Source: G001797105 sp964528155
GTDB taxonomy: Bacteria; Chloroflexota; Anaerolineae; Anaerolineales; E44-bin32
NCBI GenBank assembly: GCA_964528155.1
Contig: CAZGRL010000097.1
Coordinates: forward strand, 1 to 13,553
DNA length: 13,553 bases
Reading direction: 5' to 3'
Below the pieces are notes generated by a model that was given only the letters and a program-made list of their open reading frames with translations, made no database searches and was not told where the DNA came from. Both the position numbers and the translations under genes were made by a program. Every line of letters begins with the position of its first letter. Positions within the stretch are counted from its first letter, which is position 1. Shown piece by piece: positions 1 through 6,567 of the stretch.

Positions 1-396
1 CTTCTTGGCTTGATGGGGGCGGGGGGATTCCGCATAGCCACATGGGTAGCGGATGGGTTTGATCCTGAAGAGGCGCTGGTCGTCTTCGTGGCTGTGACGG
101 CCTCCTACAGCCTGTGGAAGGCCGGCTGGTGGGGTGCGGCGGACGCAAAGACGGCGATGACACTGGTGATCGCCATTCCTGACCTCATTCTCATTGCAGT
201 GGTCGCCTCGGTGAGTCTGCTGGCCTCTGCCCTTCGACTCGTCGCGCGGCGGGGGCAAAGAGGCCTGGCGCAGGTGGCTGTCGACGCTGTACAGGTCGTG
301 AGGGAAGATGTCCGTGAGGGGGAGCGCTTCCCGCTGGTAGCCGTCATGGCGGGAGCCCTTACGATCTACCTGTTCTTCGAGCTTGTGGTTCCGTGA
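1..396 (+). CDS. A24 (type IV prepilin) peptidase-like membrane protein, 3' part
   Basis: The reading frame is open from base 1, so the gene starts outside the window and only about 131 C-terminal residues are seen. The best clue is WWGAADAKTAMTL (Asp codon at 142-144), which fits the second catalytic motif of aspartic prepilin peptidases (GxGDxK, or GGADAK in archaeal FlaK-like members). It is preceded by a hydrophobic segment and followed by a strongly hydrophobic one (nt 165-235). A charged cytoplasmic loop and a last helix ending FELVVP come after, with the 'FPLVAVMAGAL' stretch that the family usually has in its final part. Such enzymes cleave and may methylate prepilin leader peptides at the inner membrane. 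An ATG at 13 is possible but would give an implausibly short protein. The stop overlaps the next gene (GTGA). The first catalytic Asp lies upstream and cannot be checked. Confidence 0.7.
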   Translation, partial: LLGLMGAGGFRIATWVADGFDPEEALVVFVAVTASYSLWKAGWWGAADAKTAMTLVIAIPDLILIAVVASVSLLASALRLVARRGQRGLAQVAVDAVQVVREDVREGERFPLVAVMAGALTIYLFFELVVP

Positions 397-1361
397 GTGA
401 GAAGAGCGCTCGCCGCAATGTGTCCGTTCGGTCTGTCGAGGCCGGATTAGTGGCGGTCGTCTTGCTAGCCGTTGTTGCGCCTGCCGCATCGGCTCAAGGG
501 ATCGGCCCGGGTGCCGGTGCTGATGGATCCGATGAAATCGCCCACATCATCGGCGACGTAGGTGTCGCCGTTGTGCGACTGCTCATCGGAGCTGGAGCGG
601 CCGTCTTCATCATAGGTGTCGCGCGCGGAGCGTTCGACGGAGTGCTTGGATCCGTACTCGGTGCGCCGGGCGCGGCTGGCGTCGGGCTGATGCGAGCCGC
701 GGTCATAGCTGGCGCGTTTGTGTTGTTGTTGGTGAGCTTGGGATTGTCTCGCGCTGTGGTGGATCTCTTGGTGCGTCAGTTCGTGGATGGTGGGGCGTTG
801 GCTCCGCCGGTTCCCGGAGAGGTGGACATCTATCCCCCCGGGAGCGACCCGGGGCTAAGGGGCTTGGCGGGAGTGATCGGTGAAGTGCTCCGCGTCGTTC
901 TCTTCCTCATTGGCGGCTGGTTTCTCGTTGGCATGCTTGTGGCACTCATCAACGGGGAGATCCAGCTCGCAACGGGATCCCCGGGTGCGCTCGCCAGGCT
1001 TGTCGAGAGGTTGGTGACCTCGTTGGTTCTGCTGGTGGTTGGCGCGAGCACTCCATCGTTGACCGAAGAGTTAGCCCGGGCGATCGAGGGAGTGGGATCA
1101 ATCGCGAGCGGGGGAGGCGTCATCCAGCTCTACGGCGTGGCGTTCGCGATCGTCATCGACATCCTGCTCGCTGTGTTCGTGGCCGTACTCATCGTAGCGG
1201 CGGTGGGTTCAGCGTTCATGGTGCAGGCTGGCATGGCGCTGGGGCTGCCCCAGAGTCTGGGCACAGGTATTGCCCGCGTGATGACCGCCTTTGCCATTGC
1301 TGTTGTGGGATTTGGAGTGATCGCGCTGGCCAATCGGCTGTTGCTGAGTCTACTCAGCTAG
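393..1361 (+). CDS. Exported polytopic membrane protein with three two-helix repeats, unknown function
   Basis: The GTG start overlaps the stop of the upstream peptidase gene by 4 nt, so the two are translationally coupled. Residues 16-35 form a signal peptide with a likely cleavage after ASA (residues 32-34). The rest holds about six membrane helices in three similar hairpins: roughly residues 53-127, 163-233 and 248-321. In each, a hydrophobic helix is followed by a short Gly/Pro loop (GAPGAAG, GSPGALA, LPQSLGTG) and a second hydrophobic helix (AVIAGAFVLLLVSLG, LVTSLVLLVVGAS, MTAFAIAVVGFG). I do not recognise the family. Coupling to a prepilin-peptidase-like gene suggests a membrane component of a pilus or secretion machine, but TrbC/VirB2-like or wholly unrelated roles remain open. 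Presence of the gene is well supported by length, coupling and composition; the function is not. Confidence 0.65.
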   Translation: MSEKSARRNVSVRSVEAGLVAVVLLAVVAPAASAQGIGPGAGADGSDEIAHIIGDVGVAVVRLLIGAGAAVFIIGVARGAFDGVLGSVLGAPGAAGVGLMRAAVIAGAFVLLLVSLGLSRAVVDLLVRQFVDGGALAPPVPGEVDIYPPGSDPGLRGLAGVIGEVLRVVLFLIGGWFLVGMLVALINGEIQLATGSPGALARLVERLVTSLVLLVVGASTPSLTEELARAIEGVGSIASGGGVIQLYGVAFAIVIDILLAVFVAVLIVAAVGSAFMVQAGMALGLPQSLGTGIARVMTAFAIAVVGFGVIALANRLLLSLLS

Positions 1362-1383
1362 TTTGACCTGACTGTCGCAGCAC

Positions 1384-1521
1384 CTACCAGTCAACGTGTG
1401 TAATGGGGTTCTGCTCCTCGAGCATGACCTTGTCCGGCCCCGGGCGTCCCCCCTTACGTCTGGGGCTCTTTTTACCGGGGGTACCGCTCGCAGCCTCAGC
1501 AGACACTATGCGCATAGCCAT
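1384..1521 (-). CDS. Possible 45-aa basic small protein
   Basis: On the minus strand an ATG (1519-1521) preceded by GGGAGG four bases upstream opens a 45-codon frame ending TAG 22 bp from the stop of the convergent membrane-protein gene. The protein begins MAMRIVSAEAASG, has a very basic middle (GKKSPRRKGGRPG) and an acidic-aromatic end (EEQNPITHVDW). The codons look protein-like, and the frame ends cleanly at the convergent junction. An upstream in-frame ATG at 1533 would add four residues. I recognise no family. The KGGRP core recalls an AT-hook-like DNA-binding stretch, but that is a weak resemblance. It could also be a remnant of a longer gene, or chance. Confidence 0.35.
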   Translation of the reverse strand: MAMRIVSAEAASGTPGKKSPRRKGGRPGPDKVMLEEQNPITHVDW

Positions 1522-1656
1522 GAGGCCTCCCATCCTCCCATCTGCTGCTTGCCCGCACCACCCTAGATCTATTTGCAGTAAGCAGCAGCAGGATGTAGAG
1601 TACCAGTGATCGGTTTGTGGGGGTTCGGGATGCGACTGCAGGACGGGAGGGCGGGG

Positions 1657-1848
1657 ATGCGGAATAGGCCAAAAGTGGTGATGACGGTTGACGAGGTGGC
1701 GAGCTACCTGAGAATCCCTCGCTCGTCAGTTTACAAGCTCGCTCAGGAAGGCAGAATCCCGTGCCAGAAAGCGGGAAGGCAATGGCGATTTCACCGGGCG
1801 GCAATTGATGAGTGGCTTTCGAGAGCTCCCCACAAGTCTCCTGCGTAG
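1657..1848 (+). CDS. Excisionase/BldC-type helix-turn-helix DNA-binding protein
   Basis: This 63-aa protein is almost entirely one MerR-like winged helix domain of the HTH_17/excisionase class. It has MTVDEVASYLRIPRSSVY (first helix and turn-recognition helix), KLAQEGRIPCQKAGRQWRF (wing) and FHRAAIDEWL (last helix). The frame extends to an alternative start at 1606, but ATG 1657 has a good GGGAGG at 1644-1649 and yields the family's usual length; ATG 1630 and ATG 1681 are other options. Such proteins act either as small transcription regulators or as recombination directionality factors. No integrase gene lies in the window, so a regulatory role is more likely. It lies 284 bp upstream of, and co-directional with, the phosphoesterase-GTPase operon. 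It could control that operon, but nothing in the sequence proves it. Confidence 0.85.
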   Translation: MRNRPKVVMTVDEVASYLRIPRSSVYKLAQEGRIPCQKAGRQWRFHRAAIDEWLSRAPHKSPA

Positions 1849-1977
1849 TAGGCGGAGGCTTTCTGTCATCAGAGGGAGTAGTGATTCTGTTTCGAGCACG
1901 CCTTCGCTCCATCCTCGAAAAGACCCACCGGAAGATCAGCCCTGCTAGGGATGGGATGACGGGTTCTGTGGTTCTGT

Positions 1978-2054
1978 GCATGCAAATGGGCAGCGGGGAG
2001 CAGGAATGGTCGACCTTGCTTTGCTGGCAGCCTTTGGCCCGCGATTTTGCATGC
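1978..2054. promoter_or_regulatory. Inverted repeat in the 284-bp leader before the GTPase operon
   Basis: The 1849-2132 leader has no convincing gene. It contains a perfect 9-bp inverted repeat, GCATGCAAA at 1978-1986 and TTTGCATGC at 2046-2054, separated by 59 bp. Each arm contains the self-palindrome GCATGC. Just before it is a tandem 8-bp repeat, GTTCTGTG (1963-1970 and 1971-1978). No convincing -35/-10 pair could be assigned. The arrangement suits a looped operator or a regulator site, perhaps for the HTH protein encoded just upstream, but this is inference. Confidence 0.35.
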
Positions 2055-2125
2055 CGAGGGGTGTGGTTTGTTCCGCCCGGACTGCCTTGGAATGTGATCG
2101 CCCTGCGCAAGTAGATTCGAATAGG

Positions 2126-2135
2126 CATACGTATG
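2126..2135. promoter_or_regulatory. 10-bp palindrome over the phosphoesterase start codon
   Basis: CATACGTATG is a perfect palindrome whose last three bases are the ATG start at 2133-2135. It lies after a weak ribosome-binding sequence (AGG at 2122-2124). It might be a repressor site or a small RNA stem limiting translation, or simply chance. Confidence 0.25.
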
Positions 2136-3488
2136 AAGAAAATGACCCTCCTCCACCTGTCCGACATCCATTTCAAGCGCGAGATAAGTGGCAGTGTTCT
2201 TGATCTTGATCAAGACGTCAGGAACGAACTCAAGCGTGACTTGGCCAATGTTCGAGACGCACTTGGCAACTTCGACGGGATTCTTATTACCGGCGACATA
2301 GCCTTCGCTGGCGAGGAGGGTGAATACACAATAGCCTTGAGTTGGTTGAAGGAGCTTTCGGACATCCTACGTTGCCCGGAGGAGAACGTCTGGACGACGC
2401 CCGGCAATCATGACGTCGATCGATCTTCTGTGGACGCCAGCAAATTGCTCAAGACAGTCCACAGGGAGTTGCGGTCCTGCGATCCGGCAGAGGTCGACGC
2501 GACCTTAGTCGAGTACCTGGCGGATGACGACACGCGAGAACATCTTTTCCGGCCAATAGCGAGGTATAACGCCTTCGCTTCGAAGTTCCTCTGCAACGTA
2601 GATGCGGACTTGCCGTACTGGGAGCATGACTTCGATCTGAATGATGGATCAAAACTGCGACTGAGGGGCGTGAATTCCACAGTCGTGTCTGACCAACTCG
2701 ATGATGATGCGGCGAACAAGCTCATCATAGGCCGTGTGCAGGCAACACTGACACAGCAAGATGGAGTAGCGTATGCTGTTCTCTGTCACCACCCCCCGAC
2801 GTGGCTTCTAGACCACGATTCGGTAACAGATCTATGGAATCACCGTGCAAGCCTACAGTTGTTCGGCCACAAACACAAGCAGAGGATCAACCAAGTAAAC
2901 AACAGCCTGCTCTTGGTCGCAGGTGCAACTCATCCGAGTAGGCGAGAACCTAACTGGACTCCGTCTTACAACATCCTGCAGATTTGGGTCGAAGGTTCCG
3001 AGGAGAACAGGTGCCTCAGAGTGGACGTGCGGCCGAGGGTGTGGAATGAGACGGAAAACGAATTCAAGCCCGACTTCGACGCAGGAGGGCAAGATGTAAG
3101 GACCTTCAGACTTCTGCTCGACAAATGGACGAGCGCTGGCACATGGACGGAACCATTCCTTCCTGACGAACATGCCGCCATTCCTGCAGAGAGAGGCGAG
3201 CTTCCAATGGGCAACAATGCGCACGCAGAGAGCCCTCGTACAGACCAGGTACTGGATCCTGGAAGGAGACTTGCGTATCGTTTTCTTAGCCTCCCATACC
3301 AGAGAAGGCTTGCCATTGCACTTAGGCTTGCATTGCTTGAAGATGAGGACAGCGGAGTAGCGGATGCCGAGCTTTACAAGAGGTTATTCCGACGCGCTCG
3401 CGAACAAGGGAAGCTGGGAGAGCTCTGGACCGCAGTTGAGAGCGAGCATTCCGGTGACGCGACAGCCGCCAACCCCTATCAAGGCTGA
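2133..3488 (+). CDS. Calcineurin-like metallophosphoesterase with C-terminal adaptor-like domain (candidate effector)
   Basis: The 451-aa protein carries the full set of metal-binding motifs of calcineurin-like phosphoesterases: LSDIHF (D11, H13), GDIA (D55), GNHD (91-94), HH (219-220) and GHKH (245-248). The two-metal site should therefore be active on a phosphodiester or phosphomonoester; the substrate cannot be read from sequence. After a linker (about residues 330-370), residues ~372-441 form a charged helical region around FLSLPYQRRLAIALRLALL and RLFRRAREQGKLGELW. It resembles the small adaptor domains that link effectors to GTPase-associated conflict systems (from memory, 'GTPase-associated adaptor'). 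No signal peptide or membrane helix is present, so it should be cytosolic. The start at 2133 has a weak site; ATG 2142 (MTLLHLSD) is an alternative. It is first in a five-gene operon and is the most likely catalytic effector. Confidence 0.92.
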   Translation: MKKMTLLHLSDIHFKREISGSVLDLDQDVRNELKRDLANVRDALGNFDGILITGDIAFAGEEGEYTIALSWLKELSDILRCPEENVWTTPGNHDVDRSSVDASKLLKTVHRELRSCDPAEVDATLVEYLADDDTREHLFRPIARYNAFASKFLCNVDADLPYWEHDFDLNDGSKLRLRGVNSTVVSDQLDDDAANKLIIGRVQATLTQQDGVAYAVLCHHPPTWLLDHDSVTDLWNHRASLQLFGHKHKQRINQVNNSLLLVAGATHPSRREPNWTPSYNILQIWVEGSEENRCLRVDVRPRVWNETENEFKPDFDAGGQDVRTFRLLLDKWTSAGTWTEPFLPDEHAAIPAERGELPMGNNAHAESPRTDQVLDPGRRLAYRFLSLPYQRRLAIALRLALLEDEDSGVADAELYKRLFRRAREQGKLGELWTAVESEHSGDATAANPYQG

Positions 3489-3506
3489 TGAGCAGGAGCT
3501 TGAGAA

Positions 3507-4604
3507 ATGCACAAACACTTTGCTGACTGGTATCGCGAGGCGGACCTTGAGATCGATGCCGACAACCTGGACAAGAGGTGGCGGGGCATCGAGGATCTCG
3601 TCAAACCCCAGAAGGGAACTATCGACAGGGCCGCGACGCTTCTTCAATTCTTCTTTGGAATGAGCTTAGACAAAGACATCCTGGACAATTACCGAGAGGC
3701 GTTTCAGAAGAATGATGCCCTGTTTCCAATGAGAGGAAACAACTTCGAACTAAGAGTGCTTGCCGGCGCAAGCATCGTGCACGCCCTTGAAACGAAACCA
3801 GAGCCGACAGCCGATGCGATCGCTCTTGCTGCAGTTTGTGGAGGCTATCAGGGGCTCAGGAAGCGTCTACCCATAAAGGACGTCCTCACCATCTCGGCGG
3901 ACTACCTCCGGAGCCGATCCGCTAAGTTGCGCGAGGGCAGTAGACTCCCAGAGCTCGCTCAACCGCAGGAGTCGGCGGACCCCAACTGGGACAACATCAC
4001 CAGCCAACTGCAACAGGGTCAGGTGCAAGCCATGGCGACATCCCTCGTTCCCTTGCTCAAGAAGCTGAAAGCGTGGCAGTCGGAGGCTGCCAGCTCCACG
4101 GGGAAGGCCTTGAAGTGGCTGAATCGGCAGATCCTGTTACAGCGGGAAGAGACGGATATCCTATGGTGGCTGTTCGGCGGCGTCAGCCGCGACCTTGCTG
4201 TACCGATTTCCAGACTGGACACCGCATTTGCCAGCCTGGTTGCAGGAAGAGAGATAGCCAACCTAGTTGAAGTCTTGCCGGGTCCTCTTGCCATCGAGGC
4301 ATTCATTCAAAGCGCCGTTGTGGTCTCCCAAACCGCAAAGCCAGACAATGTGAACTTGGCATCCGCCGTGAACGCGGCCCCTCTTGAGTGGAAGAAGGAA
4401 ATCGCCACCGCCAGAGCGTCGGACATTGCCTACCTCTGCCCAATCCATGCGGCCATCCTTTCGGCTGTGGAGATAGGCGGGACAAGGAAATGGCTACCCG
4501 CCCACACAAAGGCTTGTGGAATAAGTGCCGAGGTTGCGATCTCGCCAGTGAAGCTTGGTCTACAGTTCTACCAGGAAACCCTCCTCATGAAGGCTATCCA
4601 GTAA
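3507..4604 (+). CDS. Alpha-helical GTPase-associated system protein (GASH-like)
   Basis: This 365-aa soluble protein starts 18 nt after the phosphoesterase stop, with AGGAG about 8 nt before the ATG. It has no membrane segment, no signal peptide and no nucleotide-binding or catalytic motif that I can see. It reads as mostly alpha-helical: an N-terminal FADWYREADLEI and DKRWRGIE region, a middle with LEDs of Leu/Ala heptads, a tryptophan-rich DILWWLFGG stretch near residue 215, and LPGPLAIEAFIQ near 258. Its N-terminal signature, length and place beside two double-GTPases and GAP1 match, as far as I recall, the 'GTPase-associated system helical' (GASH) family. The expected role is a scaffold or adaptor between effector and GTPases. 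The family call relies on context plus partial pattern recall; the gene itself is certain. Confidence 0.78.
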   Translation: MHKHFADWYREADLEIDADNLDKRWRGIEDLVKPQKGTIDRAATLLQFFFGMSLDKDILDNYREAFQKNDALFPMRGNNFELRVLAGASIVHALETKPEPTADAIALAAVCGGYQGLRKRLPIKDVLTISADYLRSRSAKLREGSRLPELAQPQESADPNWDNITSQLQQGQVQAMATSLVPLLKKLKAWQSEAASSTGKALKWLNRQILLQREETDILWWLFGGVSRDLAVPISRLDTAFASLVAGREIANLVEVLPGPLAIEAFIQSAVVVSQTAKPDNVNLASAVNAAPLEWKKEIATARASDIAYLCPIHAAILSAVEIGGTRKWLPAHTKACGISAEVAISPVKLGLQFYQETLLMKAIQ

Positions 4605-4615
4605 CGTAGTCGAGT

Positions 4616-4644
4616 TTTCTCACCTGATCATGCTAGGTGGGAGA
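4616..4644 (+). promoter_or_regulatory. Intergenic RNA hairpin covering an alternative GTG start
   Basis: In the 86-nt gap between the GASH-like and first GTPase genes, 4616-4625 can pair with 4635-4644 in a 10-bp stem containing two G-U pairs, around a 9-nt loop (GATCATGCT). The core is CACCT/AGGTG. No U-run follows, so it is not a typical terminator. It encloses GTG 4637-4639, an in-frame alternative start for the GTPase, and may tune expression inside the operon. Confidence 0.4.
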
Positions 4645-4690
4645 AGACACCGTCGAGCTATCTACTTCGGCAACAGAGGGTGGCAGTCAT

Positions 4691-5668
4691 ATGGCGAAAG
4701 AGGCGGAGGATCGACAGAGTGCCGGTTCCCAAGAGGAAGGAGTTCCTGAGGCCATGGGGCGATCTAGCAGTGCGCGAGCAGCCAAGCCGTCAGCTGACCT
4801 CAATGAGGTTGAAGAGGAGACCATCGATCTGCCTGATGGCGACTACCTCAGCCCCGCGACAGCCAAGCTAATAGCCGTACAGGGGAGAGCAAGGGTCATC
4901 ATTCTAGCTGGCGCAGTGGGCAGCGGAAAGACGACATTGCTCGCAAGCATCTACGAGATGTTTCAAAAAGGACCATATGCGGGGTACATCTTCGCAGGCT
5001 CCCGCACTCTCCCGGGTCTAGAGAGAAGATGCCATCTAGCGCGCATTGCCTCAATGCGCAGAACTGCAGAGACGGAACACACGCACCTTGTGGACGAGGA
5101 TGCGTTGCTGCACCTGAGATTGCTGGATGTGGAGCACAGCAATGTGCCAAGGGACCTGCTCTTTACAGACTTGGCTGGTGAGAGATTCCGGATGGCAAGA
5201 GACTCCACTGAAGAATGTAGGAAGTTGACAATCCTCCTGAGGTGCGATCACTTCGTTCTCTTGATAGACGGGGAGCGTTTGGCGTCGGCACAACAAAGGA
5301 ACGAAGCATATGTAACGGGTCGCTCGGTCCTTCGGAGCTGCCTCGATGCAGGAATGCTCTCGAGCGCAGCTTTCGTTGACATCTTGTTCACCAAATGGGA
5401 CCGTGTGACGGAGAACATGGATGCACACCTTAAGCGCTTCCTCCGGATGGCAAAGGGCAGGCTGACGGATGACTTCGGAGGCCGAGTGGCCAAGCTGAGG
5501 TTCTTTGATGTTGCCCCAAGGCCCGACCGAGGAACCCTCCCATTCGCTTTCAATCTAGACCAATGCTTTCCGGCATGGGTTGAGGATTTCCCGGAGCGAT
5601 CGTTTCACACGCCCACTTGCGGCATCGATCCAGGAACACTCAGGCAGATTGATCGATTTGGGGAGTGA
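4691..5668 (+). CDS. P-loop GTPase of the double-GTPase 2 (DO-GTPase2-like) family
   Basis: The 325-aa protein has a ~65-residue charged, probably disordered N-terminus, then a TRAFAC-type GTPase fold. It has the P-loop GAVGSGKT (74-81), a family-typical FAGSRTLPGLERRCHLAR (101-118), LHLRL strand, the Walker B/G3 element FTDLAGE (158-164), a HFVLLIDGERLA strand and the G4 motif TKWD (234-237). These blocks match my recollection of DO-GTPase2 proteins, which occur with GAP1 in predicted conflict systems. It should bind and hydrolyse GTP in the cytosol and act as a switch. ATG 4691 is preceded by GAGGG at 4676-4680. GTG 4637 would add 18 residues but lacks a ribosome site and lies in a hairpin. 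The next GTPase gene starts 31 nt downstream. Confidence 0.87.
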   Translation: MAKEAEDRQSAGSQEEGVPEAMGRSSSARAAKPSADLNEVEEETIDLPDGDYLSPATAKLIAVQGRARVIILAGAVGSGKTTLLASIYEMFQKGPYAGYIFAGSRTLPGLERRCHLARIASMRRTAETEHTHLVDEDALLHLRLLDVEHSNVPRDLLFTDLAGERFRMARDSTEECRKLTILLRCDHFVLLIDGERLASAQQRNEAYVTGRSVLRSCLDAGMLSSAAFVDILFTKWDRVTENMDAHLKRFLRMAKGRLTDDFGGRVAKLRFFDVAPRPDRGTLPFAFNLDQCFPAWVEDFPERSFHTPTCGIDPGTLRQIDRFGE

Positions 5669-5699
5669 TTGTGCTAACAGGGCGAAAGGAAGGCACCTG

Positions 5700-6566
5700 A
5701 TGCCGGAGAGGGTCTGCAAGCTGCTTTTCATAGGGCTTCCAAGGACTGGCAAGACCACGTTCCTGGCAGCGTTGTGGCATCAAGTAGATTCCAGCGAGAT
5801 CCCGAAAGGGTTATACCTAGGCGAACTTCACGGAGACCGCGAATATCTCAACAAAGTACGGGATCTGTGGCTTGGCTGTCGGGAGATTGACCGGACTCTG
5901 GTCGGCGCCGAGGAGATCGTGGCGATGCGATTGGCTGAAGAAGGCAGCCCCACTATGGCGGAGCTTATGATCCCGGACTTGTCGGGGGAAATCTTTCGTC
6001 AACAATGGGAGAAACGGCGTTGGACGAAGTCTTATCAGCAGTTGACGGACCAAGCAGTGGGCGCCCTTGTTTTCGTTCACCCAGAGATGGTCGTCGAGCC
6101 GGTGAGGATAGATGAAGCAGAGAGCCTGGCTACGGAACTGAAAGACCACGACGCAGTGGTGACGGACGAACCCCGCGAGGCCTGGAAGCCTTGGGCTCCG
6201 GATTGTGCACCAACCCAAGTCCAGCTGGTCGAACTACTCCAATTCCTAGCCCAGTATCCGGGCTTAAAGCTGCCCTTCAAGCTCGCCATCATAATCTCCG
6301 CCTGGGATCTTATCCAGGGCCAGGATATACCTCCAGCCGAGTGGCTAAATCGTCGCCTACCACTCTTCGACCAGTACCTAAGGGCCAATAATGAGATGTT
6401 TCCATACAGGCTCTTTGGCGTCAGCGCTCAGGGTGGGGACCTTCAATCGAAGACAGATGAGTTGCTGAGGCAAATCCCTCAGAGTAGCCGCGTGATTGTG
6501 GTCGGACCTGAAATCAGATCTCACGACATAACTACACCCATTAGATGGCTGATTGGAGAGGGCTAA
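5700..6566 (+). CDS. P-loop GTPase of the double-GTPase 1 (DO-GTPase1-like) family
   Basis: The 288-aa protein begins directly with the GTPase domain: P-loop GLPRTGKT (12-19) followed by TFLAALWHQ, a YLNKVRDLWLGCREIDRT block (49-66) typical of the family, IPDLSGEIFRQQW (91-103) as Walker B/switch II, the strand GALVFVHPE, ISAWD (199-203) at the G4 position, and GVSAQGGDL (240-248) as a G5-like loop. It ends DITTPIRWLIGEG. It differs clearly from the preceding GTPase, so the two are not a recent duplication. The likely role is a second GTPase switch, perhaps pairing with the first. ATG 5700 has AAGGAAGG eight bases upstream. The frame runs open to a TTG at 5580, inside the preceding gene, but that start is improbable. 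Confidence 0.86.
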   Translation: MPERVCKLLFIGLPRTGKTTFLAALWHQVDSSEIPKGLYLGELHGDREYLNKVRDLWLGCREIDRTLVGAEEIVAMRLAEEGSPTMAELMIPDLSGEIFRQQWEKRRWTKSYQQLTDQAVGALVFVHPEMVVEPVRIDEAESLATELKDHDAVVTDEPREAWKPWAPDCAPTQVQLVELLQFLAQYPGLKLPFKLAIIISAWDLIQGQDIPPAEWLNRRLPLFDQYLRANNEMFPYRLFGVSAQGGDLQSKTDELLRQIPQSSRVIVVGPEIRSHDITTPIRWLIGEG

Positions 6567-6567
6567 C

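Noticed and set aside
1450..1473. Possible terminator after the membrane-protein gene (CCCC, 8-nt loop, GGGG, then CTCTTTTT)
   Set aside because: The stem is only 4 bp and nearly 90 bp past the stop; it also lies inside the possible 45-aa ORF.
1812..2114. Plus-strand frame of 100 codons in the leader
   Set aside because: It overlaps the HTH gene end, lacks a ribosome site and its translation is rich in Cys/Trp without any recognisable pattern.
1496..2176. Long minus-strand open frame of 226 codons across the HTH gene and leader
   Set aside because: It overlaps the well-supported HTH gene, has a low-complexity Pro/Ser/Arg-rich translation and no ribosome site.
5580..5699. N-terminal extension of the second GTPase from TTG 5580
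   Set aside because: It overlaps the preceding gene by 89 nt, while ATG 5700 has a good ribosome site and starts right before the P-loop.
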